Positions 1 to 9,544 are shown, counted from the first letter of the stretch. The stretch is 64,000 nt of DNA from Lactobacillus taiwanensis DSM 21401 (GCF_001436695.1 NZ_AYZG01000051.1:148211-212210), one strand, 5' to 3'. Numbers and translations are program-made. Notes: generated from the sequence alone by a model not told the origin.

Positions 1-1287
1 GAATAATTCGTTTTTCTTTGGATTACGTGACTGAGCAGGAGTTAATTTTCCAGAAAGGATTTCCTTCTTACGTCTCTTCTTTCCAGTTCTACTCTCATCT
101 CTTGCTTTTTTAGCGGCTTCCCGTGCATCCCTAGCTTTTTGTGCTTTTTGAACTAGACTTTGTGCAAATTCTCCGTTTTCCATTAAGTAGTAAGAAAGTT
201 GTTCATAAACAATACTATCTACCACACTTCTAGCTTGAGGAGTTCCTAGCTTACCTTTAGTCTGTCCTTCAAACTCTAGTAATTCTTCAGGAATTTTAAC
301 AGATAGAACCGCACTTAGTCCTTCTCGATAGTCGCTACCTTCTAATCCTTTGTCTTTATTCTTAAGAAGTCCTTGCTTTTTAGCATAATCATTAAAAGCC
401 TTGGTAAATCCACTTCTAGCACCAGCCTCATGACTACCACCGTCAGCAGTACGAACATTATTTACAAATGAAACAAAGTTTTCTGAATAGCCATCATTAT
501 ATTGACCAGAAAATTCTACTTCAATGCCATTTTGTTTTCCAGAAAAGTAGAAAACATCCCCCATTGTATCCTTATCTTCATTTAGGTAGGACACAAAAGA
601 CTTAATCCCATCTTCATAAAGAAATTCATCATGATGTTCAGGATCACGTTCGTCAGTTAAAGTAAACTTAACGCCCTTTAGTAAAAATGCTGATTCACGA
701 ATTCTTTCTTGAATTGTTTCATAATTATAAGTAGTCGTTGAAAAAATAGTTGCATCAGGTTTAAACGTAATGGTTGTCCCATTCTTATCTTTGGTCTTGC
801 CTAAATGCTTAAGTGTTCCAATTGGATGACCACCATTTTCAAATTCTTCTTCGTATGCTTGACCATCCCTAACAACTCTTACTTTTAAATATGAGGATAA
901 AGCATTTACAACAGAAGAGCCTACGCCGTGTAATCCACCTGAAGTTTGATAATTTTTCTCAGTAAATTTACCACCTGCGTGTAAAACAGTAAGGATAACC
1001 TCAATAGTGGGGATTCCTGATGCGTGCATCCCTGTTGGCATTCCACGCCCAAAATCTTGAACTGTAACAGAATTGTCTTTATGAATAGTTACATTAATTT
1101 CTTTACCATAACCAGCCATTGCTTCGTCAACAGAATTATCGACGATTTCATAAACTAATTGATTCAAACCATGACGATCAGTTGAACCGATATACATTCC
1201 TGGACGTTTTCTTACTGCTTCTAGTCCATGAAGAATCTGAATCGAAGAATCATCATATGAACTGGTAGTTTTATTTGTTTTAGCCAA
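1..1287 (-). CDS. parE: DNA topoisomerase IV subunit B, N-terminal part (cut by window edge)
   Basis: ParE is the ATPase and TOPRIM subunit of topoisomerase IV, which unlinks daughter chromosomes together with ParC. The 429 visible residues read open to the window edge. They show the GHKL ATPase fold: DNSVDEA near residues 50-56, a GRGMPTG Mg/ATP-lid motif and GGLHGVGSSVVNALS. The TOPRIM EGDSAGG motif should lie just beyond base 1. I chose a TTG start at 1287 because a GGAGG ribosome site sits 7 bases upstream; there is no in-frame ATG in a suitable position. GyrB is the alternative, but the plsY divergent neighbour is the usual parE context in lactobacilli. Confidence 0.93.
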   Translation of the reverse strand, partial: MAKTNKTTSSYDDSSIQILHGLEAVRKRPGMYIGSTDRHGLNQLVYEIVDNSVDEAMAGYGKEINVTIHKDNSVTVQDFGRGMPTGMHASGIPTIEVILTVLHAGGKFTEKNYQTSGGLHGVGSSVVNALSSYLKVRVVRDGQAYEEEFENGGHPIGTLKHLGKTKDKNGTTITFKPDATIFSTTTYNYETIQERIRESAFLLKGVKFTLTDERDPEHHDEFLYEDGIKSFVSYLNEDKDTMGDVFYFSGKQNGIEVEFSGQYNDGYSENFVSFVNNVRTADGGSHEAGARSGFTKAFNDYAKKQGLLKNKDKGLEGSDYREGLSAVLSVKIPEELLEFEGQTKGKLGTPQARSVVDSIVYEQLSYYLMENGEFAQSLVQKAQKARDAREAAKKARDESRTGKKRRKKEILSGKLTPAQSRNPKKNELF

Positions 1288-1386
1288 ATAAATGCCTCCA
1301 TTTTTAACAGACGATCAAAATCAACCCCACAGCTATTATAATCTTTGTTAAAATAGCTTTAGATTCTAAATGGGGTTGAAAAGTGA
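1288..1386. promoter_or_regulatory. Divergent parE/plsY promoter region with nested inverted repeat
   Basis: This 99-bp gap separates two divergent genes. Two nested inverted repeats are visible. TCAACCCC at 1321-1328 pairs with GGGGTTGA at 1372-1379, and AGCTATT at 1331-1337 pairs with AATAGCT at 1352-1358. The right outer arm lies just before the plsY start, so an RNA hairpin could affect its translation if transcription begins upstream. A candidate plsY -35 (TTGTTA) lies inside the repeat. Confidence 0.4.
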
Positions 1387-2043
1387 ATGTCTACGTTGAA
1401 TTATTTACTAATTTTTATTTTAGCATACTTAATAGGGTCCTTTCCTACAGGTGTGTTAATGGGAAAAATATTTTTTCATGAAGATATAAGAAATTTCGGA
1501 TCAGGAAACATTGGAACTACTAATTCATTTAGAGTAATGGGACCAATAGCTGGTAGTGTAGTTTTAATTATTGACGTATTAAAAGGAACACTTGCTACTG
1601 ACTTGCCATTAATTTTCCATTTAAAGGGTCCAAAATATTTATTACTAGTTGCCGGAGCCTGTGCTATTTTAGGTCATACATTCTCAATCTTCCTAAAGTT
1701 TAAGGGAGGAAAAGCGGTAGCCACTAGTGCAGGAGTATTTCTAGGCTATAGTTTAAAATTCTTTGGACTTTGTGCTGTAGTATTTTTACCAATGCTGTTT
1801 ATTACTTCTTATGTAAGCTTATCTAGCTTAATCTCAATAGTAATAATTTTTATCTGTTCTTTTTGGTTTCATGATATTTTCCTCACGACCATTACTGGGA
1901 TTATGATGATTTTACTTTTTGTAAGACACCGTTCTAACATTAAGCGTTTGATTAACCATCAAGAAAACATTGTTCCTTTTGGACTATGGTATTGGTACAA
2001 GAAGTCTCATGGCTTACTAAAAAAGAATGCTAAAAATAAATAA
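1387..2043 (+). CDS. plsY: Glycerol-3-phosphate acyltransferase PlsY
   Basis: PlsY transfers the acyl group of acyl-phosphate (made by PlsX) to glycerol-3-phosphate, the first committed step of membrane phospholipid synthesis. The 218 residues match the family length. Visible family motifs are the early GSFPTG segment, the SGNIGTTN box near residues 39-46 and the GHTFSIFLKFKGGKAVATS block near residues 97-115, in a five-helix membrane protein. A family member without the acyl-ACP requirement is expected in Firmicutes. The gene is divergent from parE, followed by its own terminator, and appears intact. Confidence 0.95.
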   Translation: MSTLNYLLIFILAYLIGSFPTGVLMGKIFFHEDIRNFGSGNIGTTNSFRVMGPIAGSVVLIIDVLKGTLATDLPLIFHLKGPKYLLLVAGACAILGHTFSIFLKFKGGKAVATSAGVFLGYSLKFFGLCAVVFLPMLFITSYVSLSSLISIVIIFICSFWFHDIFLTTITGIMMILLFVRHRSNIKRLINHQENIVPFGLWYWYKKSHGLLKKNAKNK

Positions 2044-2051
2044 TCAGAACA

Positions 2052-2088
2052 AAAGACTGTTAAGGTTAATCCTTGAACAGTCTTTTTT
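2052..2088 (+). terminator. Rho-independent terminator after plsY
   Basis: The stem AAAGACTGTT...AACAGTCTTT has one bulge and ends in six T residues, nine bases after the plsY stop. The A-run on the other side means it could also serve the convergent gene at 2146. Confidence 0.85.
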
Positions 2089-2145
2089 CATAATTATTAT
2101 ACTTTATTCAAACAAATGTTCGCAAGATAAAATTATAGCAAATTA

Positions 2146-2760
2146 TTAATATGGATAATTATCTAAACGATCTTTATTGGTTATTTTTCTTACTACTCTT
2201 CCAGGAACACCTAGAACTAAAGAATTATCTGGAATATCTTTAGTAACTACACTGCCAGCTCCAATAACGCAATTGTTTCCGATAGTTACTCCAGGGCAAA
2301 CTGTTACGTTACTTGCTAACCAACAATTGTCACCAATCTTAATTGGTGCGCCATATTCTATATCTGCTATCTTTCCATCTGCCTGAAGACGAGCATTTCT
2401 TTGCTCTGGCAATAAGGGATGCAGAGGCGTTACTAATGAAGTATTGGGACCACACATTACATTGTCTCCAATAGTAACTGGACAAGTATCTAAAATAGTC
2501 AAATTAAAGTTAGCATAAAAATTTTTACCTAATTTTGTAAATTTACCGTAGTCTACTTCAATTGGTCCTTGAAGGTAAACTCCTTCTCCATGGTCTGGAA
2601 ATAAATTATCAATAATTGCTTTTCTTACTTCTTTATCTTCATCTGCTGTTTGATTATAATCTCGGCTTAAGCGATGCGCTTTTGTTGAGATTTCTCCTAA
2701 TTCTTCTGTGTCTGGACGATAAGGTAATCCTGCTAGCATATTTTTAGTATTTTCTTCCAT
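2146..2760 (-). CDS. Maltose/galactoside O-acetyltransferase (left-handed beta-helix)
   Basis: This is a hexapeptide-repeat acetyltransferase of the LacA/Maa family, which moves acetyl from acetyl-CoA onto the 6-hydroxyl of sugars in the cytoplasm. The 204 residues begin with the Maa N-terminal domain (ML-GLPYRPDTEEL) and continue with I-G-D/N-N-x-x repeats ending in GAGSVVTKDIPDNSLVLGVPG. The catalytic His is in the TPLHPL segment near residue 113. The exact sugar cannot be read from sequence. A second member of the family is at 28627-29193. It stands alone, with its own upstream gap, and is intact. Confidence 0.88.
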   Translation of the reverse strand: MEENTKNMLAGLPYRPDTEELGEISTKAHRLSRDYNQTADEDKEVRKAIIDNLFPDHGEGVYLQGPIEVDYGKFTKLGKNFYANFNLTILDTCPVTIGDNVMCGPNTSLVTPLHPLLPEQRNARLQADGKIADIEYGAPIKIGDNCWLASNVTVCPGVTIGNNCVIGAGSVVTKDIPDNSLVLGVPGRVVRKITNKDRLDNYPY

Positions 2761-2831
2761 TTTTACACCTTACTTTCTTATGCTTTTTAATATCTTTAAA
2801 ATATCATATTTGGTATTGGAATTATAGTGAA

Positions 2832-2870
2832 TAAAAAATAGATAGAAACATAAATAATGCTTCTATCTAT
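2832..2870 (-). terminator. Terminator for the aldo/keto reductase gene
   Basis: ATAGATAGAA and TTCTATCTAT form a stem followed, reading the minus strand, by a T-rich tail (TTTTTTATT). It lies about 25 bases after the stop of the gene at 2894. Confidence 0.75.
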
Positions 2871-2893
2871 TTCTATTAGATTAATAGTACTGG

Positions 2894-3769
2894 CTATTCT
2901 GAATCACGTAATTGCTTTAGACTTTCGCCGAAAATATCATCAATTACTGCTGGATCACGGTAGTCAAAGAATTGACTTTCGCCCTTATCTAATCCTTTAA
3001 TCTTATCCATTTCATCCTTAGTTAATTCAAAGTCAAAAATATCAAGATTTTCTTTTTGACGTTTTTCATGAACAGATTTTGGAATAACAACAATATCTTG
3101 TTGGGTAAGCCAACGCAAAATAACTTGAGCAGTGGTCTTGTGGTGAGCTTCAGCAATTTCTTTCAATGTCTTGTTATTGAAAATATCATGTTTTCCTTCT
3201 GCAAATTGAGCCCAAGCTTCTACAGCTACATCTCTTCCTTGGAAGAATTTAACATCGTTAGTTTGTTGGAACCATGGATTAATTTCAATTTGATTAATTG
3301 CTGGCTTATCTTCATGAGCAAGCTCTAAGTTCATGTATTGATCAGGATAAAAGTTCGATAAACCAATTGAACGAACTTTACCAGCGCGCTTAGCAGCAGC
3401 CAAAGCGTTCCAAGCACCGAATGTATCGCCATATGGTTGGTGGAGTAATACTAAGTCTAAATAATCCGTTCCTAATTCTTTTAAGTCATGATCAATTGCT
3501 TTAGTAGCTTTTTCAAATGACATGTTTGAAACCCAAATTTTTGTAGTTAAGAAGATATCATCTCTATTAACTGCACTTTCTGCAATTGCTTCACCTACAG
3601 CAATTTGATTTTCATATACTTCTGCAGTATCAATCATCCGATAACCATTTGCTAACGCCATCTCTACTGTTTGTCTTGCTTTTTCATGATCTGGTATTTG
3701 GAAGACGCCTAAACCAAGTAAAGGCATTTTATTGCCATCATTTAATGTAATTGTTGGAACTTCTGTCAT
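2894..3769 (-). CDS. Aldo/keto reductase
   Basis: This is a NADPH-dependent aldo/keto reductase of the 2,5-diketo-gluconate reductase type, reducing aldehydes or ketones in the cytoplasm. The 291 residues carry the catalytic tetrad of the family: D and Y in MIDTAEVYEN (residues about 46-55), K in TTKIW and H in LLHQPYG. The IPKSVHEKRQKENLDIFDFEL segment near the C-terminus is the usual NADP phosphate-binding region. Transcription is monocistronic, as the next gene upstream is more than 100 bases away. The substrate is unknown. A paralogue is at 30841. Confidence 0.9.
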   Translation of the reverse strand: MTEVPTITLNDGNKMPLLGLGVFQIPDHEKARQTVEMALANGYRMIDTAEVYENQIAVGEAIAESAVNRDDIFLTTKIWVSNMSFEKATKAIDHDLKELGTDYLDLVLLHQPYGDTFGAWNALAAAKRAGKVRSIGLSNFYPDQYMNLELAHEDKPAINQIEINPWFQQTNDVKFFQGRDVAVEAWAQFAEGKHDIFNNKTLKEIAEAHHKTTAQVILRWLTQQDIVVIPKSVHEKRQKENLDIFDFELTKDEMDKIKGLDKGESQFFDYRDPAVIDDIFGESLKQLRDSE

Positions 3770-3886
3770 TTTAAGTCCTCCCTTTTCTACTCATTCTCCT
3801 TCATTCTAAGTCTAAAAATGCAATAAATAAACTAATAGAGCTTATTTTTCATTATCTTTGATTTGGTCAGTGAAATAATGGCTAAG

Positions 3887-4756
3887 TTACTCATAAAACT
3901 TGTTAAATAAGTCTTCTAGTGAAATTTTCTCAACAGTAAATGAAATGTTATTTTCAAGTAGTATATGAATTATTGAGTCAAATTTATCTTGACTTAATTC
4001 ATCAATTGATAAAAGAATCGTTTGATTGGGTAGAATTTGATAATTACTTTCTTCGAGAATATCATTAATCAAACTTGAATCATGAAATTCTAGATATTTT
4101 TTTGTTTCAGCTTTATTGTTTAGATTTTCAATTATTTTACCATTCTTTAAAAATAAAACTTGATCTGCATATTGCTGTAAATTTTGCAACAAATGTGAGG
4201 CCATAATTATTAACTTACCTTGTGCCCGTAAATTTAACAATACATGCGAAATTAACTGAACGTTTTGGGGATCTAATCCATTCATTACTTCATCTAAAAG
4301 CATGACTGACGTATTGGTAGCCACTACCATTGCAAAACATAAACGTTGTTTCATCCCTAGTGAATATGTTTCTACTTTACGATCAATATAAGTTTCCATT
4401 TTTAAGGTTGAAATAATATCTTCCACTTTTTGCGGATCATTATGCCATAAGTTAGCATAAAGTTTTAAATGATCTCTCCCAGTCATAAAAGAAAAAAGTT
4501 CACTTTGGTCGGGAAAAGCACAAATTTCTTGATGCAATTTAACTGTTGTCTTTTCGTTATTATACTGTAATTCATTATATTCTACGTATCCCTTTTGAGG
4601 TTTCAGATTGTTCAATATAACATTGATCAAAGTCGATTTTCCTGTACCATTTGGTGCAACTAAGCCATAAATTGTTCCATTTTGAAAATTATAATTAAAA
4701 TCATCTAAGACAATATGATTACCAAAAGACAAGGTAATATCTTTTAATTTAAGCAT
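3887..4756 (-). CDS. ABC exporter ATP-binding protein
   Basis: This is the ATPase of an ABC-2-type exporter, in the BcrA/CcmA class. The 289 residues include Walker A APNGTGKST (about 34-42), signature YSLGMKQRL, Walker B VMLLDEVMNGLD and the H-switch in MASHLL. A C-terminal extension of about 80 residues follows the nucleotide-binding domain, as in antibiotic-peptide exporters. It begins 6 bases after the stop of the permease (4763-5864), so the two are one operon. The permease is frameshifted, so this ATPase may have lost its partner. The exported substrate is unknown. Confidence 0.88.
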   Translation of the reverse strand: MLKLKDITLSFGNHIVLDDFNYNFQNGTIYGLVAPNGTGKSTLINVILNNLKPQKGYVEYNELQYNNEKTTVKLHQEICAFPDQSELFSFMTGRDHLKLYANLWHNDPQKVEDIISTLKMETYIDRKVETYSLGMKQRLCFAMVVATNTSVMLLDEVMNGLDPQNVQLISHVLLNLRAQGKLIIMASHLLQNLQQYADQVLFLKNGKIIENLNNKAETKKYLEFHDSSLINDILEESNYQILPNQTILLSIDELSQDKFDSIIHILLENNISFTVEKISLEDLFNKFYE

Positions 4757-4762
4757 TTAATT

Positions 4763-5864
4763 TCATCCCTTTACTAATGAAACTCTATTTGAGTGACTAA
4801 TAATTATCATACAAATTTCAACTATTAAAATAGCAAAAATAAGAGGATAAAGTCCTGCTACAAATCCCCATCCTGGAGAATCCATTAAATATGCTAAATT
4901 TCCAGTTAAACTTTCTCCAATAGAGAAATATGTCATTGGTAGATTTTGTAAAAATGGATATACATATCCCATTCCTAAAGAAAAATAGAAAACTTTTCCA
5001 CTAACTGCAAACATAGTTGCTAATATTTCAGCAATATATTCATTTCTAAAAATTATAGAAAATAAAATCGTGAGTCTAATAAACAAAAAAACAATTAAAA
5101 TGGCAAAAATCCCAAACTGCCCAAAATATTCTCCTAAAGTTGGATATTTAAAAGGCTGTAAAAAATACAATCTTCCCATATAAAAAGTCGTTCTCAAATT
5201 AAATGAGCCAAAGCCGTATTTTGGAGCGGTACATAAAGTAATTATCACTAAAGCTAGTAAAAAATTTATCCCTACGCCTATTTCAACTACCATTGTTTTA
5301 ATCCAAAGGATAGAACTTTTACTTAAAAGAAATATAAAAGAAGATAATGGTACCTAAAAATGATAAAACATAAATTAAATATGTTGCTGAACTTTCATTA
5401 TTCATTACAATCGGAATCTTATGCTTAATTAAATAATTAATCCGATTCAATTCTTTACTAATAAAAAATTGTGATGGTACATTTAATGTATTAGCTCCAG
5501 CATAGTGGTTCGTATAGCCTGCTTGCATAGTAGTTAGCAAATTGCGATAGCTGTTTAAATATTGCACAGGATCGGTAAATACTTGACTATTTTGTAAACT
5601 AGCTAATTCTTGAGCTTGTTTATTTAAATTGTCATAGGTATTCTTATAAGTAGATTTTTTTAGCATTTCACTATCAAAATAATTAGAATTAGCCTGCAAG
5701 GATTCGCTATAAGTTTCCCAGCTTTTAGTTCCATCTCCTATTTTTTGATTTTCGACTATAAATAAAGAAAAGGTGAAAAATAGGACAAGAATAACAATAA
5801 GAAGTTGGTTTTTCTTTGATTTTAAGACAATTAATAAATTGGATTTAAGATATGTTAGATTCAT
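4763..5864 (-). pseudogene. ABC-2 permease split by a +1 frameshift
   Basis: Two reading frames (5319-5864, then 4763-5293) together make one permease of about 367 residues. The first frame has a membrane helix near residues 20-40, an extracellular loop of about 110 residues and a second helix; the second frame adds four or five helices. Removing one T from the TTTT run at about 5327-5330 joins the frames as YISLSKSSILWIKTM, which reads straight into the second part. The split is seen directly; that the ancestor was one protein is inferred from ABC-2 architecture. A single-base sequencing error or slippage-based switching remain possible. Confidence 0.8.
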
Positions 5865-6004
5865 TGGTGCAACTTCCTTAAAATTTGTTTTAGTATAATA
5901 TTAGCATAAAATAGTAAAAGTATTAAAAAATTAATATTTCATATTTTTTATCTTTTCGTATTATTTTTAGTTAAATCAGACCAATCAGACAATTATTGAT
6001 CAAC

Positions 6005-6033
6005 AAAAAAGCCCATGTAAAACATGGGCTTTT
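6005..6033 (-). terminator. Strong terminator, possibly bidirectional
   Basis: AGCCCATGT and ACATGGGCT form a perfect 9-bp stem with a 3-base loop, flanked by A-run and T-run. It lies downstream of the Bax-inhibitor-1 family gene at 6142. Confidence 0.88.
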
Positions 6034-6141
6034 ATTTACTGATAAATCTCTCAATAAGCTTTCAGTTATCCTACTCAAAGGATAGTTCTAGTCTATTAAT
6101 TAATATATCGCTAATATCGTAAATACTATAAACAAAGATTT

Positions 6142-6858
6142 TTAATTATTATTATCATTTGAACCAAAAATAGTTAAAAATTGCAAAAATAGGTTAACAA
6201 AGTCTAGATATAACTGAAGTGCTCCCACAATAGCTAATCCATTAGTAGGAAGCTCACCACCAAATTGTAAATAGATATTCTTCATTCTTTGTGCATCCCA
6301 AGCAGTTAAAACAGTGAAGATAATAACTGCAATGAATGAAAAGATGTAATTAGCTGCTGAACTCTTTAAAAACAAGCTGATTAACATAGCAACAATTAAA
6401 CCAATTAATGCTGCTGACGCATAGGAGCCCCACCTACTCAAATCTTTTTTAGTAACCGTACCTAAAATGGCCATTACAACGAAGACGGTTGCAGATGCAA
6501 CAAAAGCAGAAGCAATATCTTGTCCGGTATATGTGCCTGCAATAAAAGCAAAAGTTACTCCATAAATAATCGCTGTAATCATCAATAAAATAAAACTTGC
6601 TACTGGATTTCTCGTAGCTTGAAAGTTAATTGCAAATGTTAGAACAATCGGAATTAATAATAAAAGCCACATCGTCCATGGATGATGAATCATTAAAGAA
6701 ACCATTTGTCTAGCAAATACAGTCATCGTTAAGTAAGCACTCAGAGCAGATACAAAAACTGCAAGAGCCATATAACCGTAAATTTTACTTAAAAAGCTAT
6801 TTAATCCAGATTCGTCAACTAAGTGGCGACGTTCTGGTTCTTGGTCAAAATTATACAT
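6142..6858 (-). CDS. Bax inhibitor-1 / YccA family membrane protein
   Basis: The protein has about seven membrane helices and belongs to the BI-1/YbhL/YccA family, small calcium-leak or protease-modulating integral membrane proteins. The 238 residues show a soluble N-terminus (YNFDQEPERRHLVDESGLNSFL) followed by hydrophobic segments and the C-terminal LYLDFVNLFLQFLTIFG signature typical of the family. I start at the ATG at 6858: GGAGGA lies 7 bases upstream, while the ATG at 6864 touches that ribosome site. The physiological role in lactobacilli is unknown. It is monocistronic with the terminator at 6005-6033. Confidence 0.9.
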   Translation of the reverse strand: MYNFDQEPERRHLVDESGLNSFLSKIYGYMALAVFVSALSAYLTMTVFARQMVSLMIHHPWTMWLLLLIPIVLTFAINFQATRNPVASFILLMITAIIYGVTFAFIAGTYTGQDIASAFVASATVFVVMAILGTVTKKDLSRWGSYASAALIGLIVAMLISLFLKSSAANYIFSFIAVIIFTVLTAWDAQRMKNIYLQFGGELPTNGLAIVGALQLYLDFVNLFLQFLTIFGSNDNNN

Positions 6859-6951
6859 AACCATTCCTCCAATTGTCCTATTATTCTTTTATCTTTAATG
6901 TAGCACTTAGTGTATTCAAATAAAAATATGAGCTATTATTTTATGAATAAT

Positions 6952-6991
6952 AAAAAGCAATCATCAGTAAGAATTGCTGAAGATTGCTTTT
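6952..6991 (-). terminator. Terminator overlapping a stop codon
   Basis: AAAAGCAATC pairs with GATTGCTTTT. The right arm contains part of the stop codon of the gene at 6990, so the gene ends inside its own terminator stem. Confidence 0.75.
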
Positions 6992-7229
6992 ACAACATTT
7001 TATGTTTTTTCATTCGTTCTTCGAAAATACCGTTTACTATTTTTTTCATTTTTTCTTTTTCTTCCGCACTAGCTTCTTCTTCAAAAGCTTTATATAAATC
7101 GGAATGCTCCCTCGCAATTAATTTACAAGTATTTTCAGTTGCGTGCTTACGAAAAATCTTAGGTATTTTATTTAAATATTCTGGCTTAACTAGTGCGATA
7201 ATTTTTTCATTTGCAGTCATAATACTCAC
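6990..7229 (-). CDS. Small hypothetical helical protein
   Basis: I do not recognise this 79-residue protein. It is highly charged and predicted mostly helical, with an acidic/basic C-terminal half (EEEASAEEKEKMKKIVNG). It has one Cys in the middle and no signal peptide or membrane helix. It follows the amidohydrolase gene by 8 bases and shares its terminator, so the two are probably co-transcribed. The start is uncertain: GTG at 7229 lies close to a GGGAGAGA site, while an ATG three codons on is 12 bases from it. Confidence 0.6.
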   Translation of the reverse strand: MSIMTANEKIIALVKPEYLNKIPKIFRKHATENTCKLIAREHSDLYKAFEEEASAEEKEKMKKIVNGIFEERMKKHKML

Positions 7230-7237
7230 TCTCTCCC

Positions 7238-8149
7238 TTATTGTCTCTCAAGCATATGATAATAATTAGTTTCAAATATTTTCTTATCATATAAATCCGA
7301 GATATCTAGATTTTCAATTGCATTAGATACAATCTCATCAGCTCCCGATGGCATTACTGCAAACGGAGCATCAGTTCCAAACAAGACATGATTAATGCCA
7401 AAATAATCTATTGTTAATTGTAAAGCTGGCGTATTACCTAGAATAGCCGTATCAACATAAAAATTCTTAAACATCTCAGCATGCTCTGGATCTAAAATGT
7501 GATTAATTCTACCACTAAAGAAGGGAACCATAGCACCTGCATGGTGAACTAAAATTTTCAAGTTAGGTGCTTTTTTAAAGATATCATTTTGTACTAATTG
7601 CAGCATCGCTTGCGATAGTTCATATTCCCAAGAAAATACTAGATTATTATCTGGCTTTCGATTATCAAAAACGGGATGTAGCCATAAAGGAAGATGCAGT
7701 TCAGCTGCTTTCAATAAAATTGGTTCAAATTCAGGATCAGCAATGCTTTTACCTAAATGACGAGTAAAAATCTGTGCGCCAACTAAGTTTTTATCGGCCT
7801 TAATATTCTCTAAGATTTCGAGCGAAGCAGGAACATTATTTAACGCTAGCATCCCTACTCCCGCTTCAAAATAATCAAGATAAGAAGCTACAATAGTGGA
7901 CAGTTCTTGATTTGCTTCTTGTGCAATTTGACTAGCTTTCTTTCCATCTACAAAGTCTTCCGAATTGATATTAGCAAATGAAATTACCTGCTTAGTATTT
8001 TTATCCGGCCAATTAGCTATTCTTTGATTTAAATCAACTAGAGTCTCTATCTTTATAAAAGGATATTTTTGCGGAATTGTAGCATCAATTTTTAACATAG
8101 TCTGATAAAAATCAGGTGTTAAAATATGTGCAAATGCATCTATTTTCAT
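7238..8149 (-). CDS. Amidohydrolase family protein (ACMSD-like TIM barrel)
   Basis: This belongs to the amidohydrolase-2 family, metal-dependent hydrolases or decarboxylases related to aminocarboxymuconate-semialdehyde decarboxylase. The 303 residues begin KIDAFAHIL, where the usual HxH metal site is reduced to one His (AFAHI). Later motifs are LWLHPVF, ILVHHAGAMVPF and LFGTDAPF, giving the conserved H, H and D metal ligands. I chose the second of two adjacent ATGs (8149), about 7 bases from an AGAAGG site. The substrate is unknown. It is the promoter-proximal gene of a pair with the small protein at 6990. Confidence 0.82.
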   Translation of the reverse strand: MKIDAFAHILTPDFYQTMLKIDATIPQKYPFIKIETLVDLNQRIANWPDKNTKQVISFANINSEDFVDGKKASQIAQEANQELSTIVASYLDYFEAGVGMLALNNVPASLEILENIKADKNLVGAQIFTRHLGKSIADPEFEPILLKAAELHLPLWLHPVFDNRKPDNNLVFSWEYELSQAMLQLVQNDIFKKAPNLKILVHHAGAMVPFFSGRINHILDPEHAEMFKNFYVDTAILGNTPALQLTIDYFGINHVLFGTDAPFAVMPSGADEIVSNAIENLDISDLYDKKIFETNYYHMLERQ

Positions 8150-8203
8150 CATATTACCTTCTTTTCTCTTTCACCTTCATTTTAGCATAATTATTAAAAT
8201 GAC

Positions 8204-9466
8204 CTACTTTCCATATTCCTTACCATAAATATATTTATGAAGTTTCAAATATTGTTGCTCTAGCTTTTTCTCATTAACATTATCTTTTGCAAAATAATAT
8301 CTTTTTCCTTCAAGACCCTTAGGCATGTAATTTTGTTTTGCAATCTGAAAGGGCTGCGCAAATGGATTATCTATTAGTCCGCCACCAGTTATTTCTTCTG
8401 AATGCTTATAATGCATATCGCGAAGTCCTCGCGGCATGGGATGCTTACTTGGATACTCACTGTCTTCATCTATTTTTTGCCAAATTTCATCAAAAGCACC
8501 TGATTTTGGCGATAAACACATCAGTATGGTGGCAAACATCAAAGGATATTTTGCCTTAGGCATCCCAATTTTTTCTGCTTGATTAGTTGCAATTACAATT
8601 TGTGTGGCTTGCTCAGGATTAGCTAAGCCAATATATGTATAAGGAATTTCACGCAGACGTCTGACTACTGAAGGAAGATCGCCATTTTTAAGTAAAACTG
8701 CTAAATAATACAAAGCAGCATCAGTGTCAGAACCGGCCATCGAATCAGAATAAGCAGCTAAATAATCATAATGTTTTGTAGCTTTTCGGTCATAGGCAAA
8801 ATGTTGGCCTTTAACAAATTGCTTAACATTTTCAACAGAAAGGTCCTCGCCATTAACTGCATGAATAGTTTCTAGAAGATTTAATGCCACACGTAAATCG
8901 CCATCAGCAGAAATTGCAATAATCTTAATTGCTTCTTGATCAATATTTTCATCTTTAAAATTAAAGACTTTTTTTAATGCTCGTATCAAAACTTGCTCAA
9001 TATCATGGTCGCTTAAAGCCTTAAATTCAAAAATCTGACATCGTGATCGCACAGCTGGGACAATTGACATAATTGGATTTTCAGTAGTTGCACCAATTAA
9101 AAGAATTTGGCCACTTTCTAAGTAAGGTAAAAGAAAATCTTGCAAAGTAGATGTCATGCGATGAATCTCATCAATTAATAAAACAAAAGATTGATAAGGA
9201 TACGTATTAATGATCTGGGTCAGCTTAGCTTTATTATCAATTGAAGCATTAAAATTTGCCAATTGATAGTTAAATTCACGAGCAATAATTTGAGCTAAAC
9301 TAGTTTTTCCCGTTCCTGGTGGTCCCCAGAGAAGCAGTGAGATTGGCACATGTTTTTTAATAATTTGATAAAGAGGTTGGCCTTCTTTAATTAAATCTTT
9401 TTGTCCTACAAACTGTGATAAATCCTTGGGTCTAATTAAATCTGCTAATGGCTTTCTTATTGGCAT
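8204..9466 (-). CDS. rarA: Replication-associated recombination protein RarA (MgsA family AAA+ ATPase)
   Basis: RarA is a clamp-loader-like AAA+ ATPase that acts at stalled replication forks. From the ATG at 9466 the protein has 420 residues, close to the family length. Visible motifs are Walker A GPPGTGKTS (48-56), Walker B LLIDEIHR, sensor 1 GATTENP, the SRC arginine finger region, and the C-terminal MgsA tetramerisation domain with PMPRGLRDMHYKHSEE. The upstream GTG at 9475 is possible, but the GAGTGA site fits the ATG better. It is a single gene facing away from the broken gene at 9545. Nothing about it looks damaged. Confidence 0.93.
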   Translation of the reverse strand: MPIRKPLADLIRPKDLSQFVGQKDLIKEGQPLYQIIKKHVPISLLLWGPPGTGKTSLAQIIAREFNYQLANFNASIDNKAKLTQIINTYPYQSFVLLIDEIHRMTSTLQDFLLPYLESGQILLIGATTENPIMSIVPAVRSRCQIFEFKALSDHDIEQVLIRALKKVFNFKDENIDQEAIKIIAISADGDLRVALNLLETIHAVNGEDLSVENVKQFVKGQHFAYDRKATKHYDYLAAYSDSMAGSDTDAALYYLAVLLKNGDLPSVVRRLREIPYTYIGLANPEQATQIVIATNQAEKIGMPKAKYPLMFATILMCLSPKSGAFDEIWQKIDEDSEYPSKHPMPRGLRDMHYKHSEEITGGGLIDNPFAQPFQIAKQNYMPKGLEGKRYYFAKDNVNEKKLEQQYLKLHKYIYGKEYGK

Positions 9467-9544
9467 AAAATTCACTCGCTTACTTATAGTAAATTATAAT
9501 CTTACCTAATTATTAGCACAGTTGCTTGTTTCAGACAAACTTAT

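Noticed and set aside
6910-7269. Plus-strand open frame of 119 codons
   Set aside because: It is antisense to the 6990-7229 gene, has no ribosome site and its translation is low-complexity hydrophobic.
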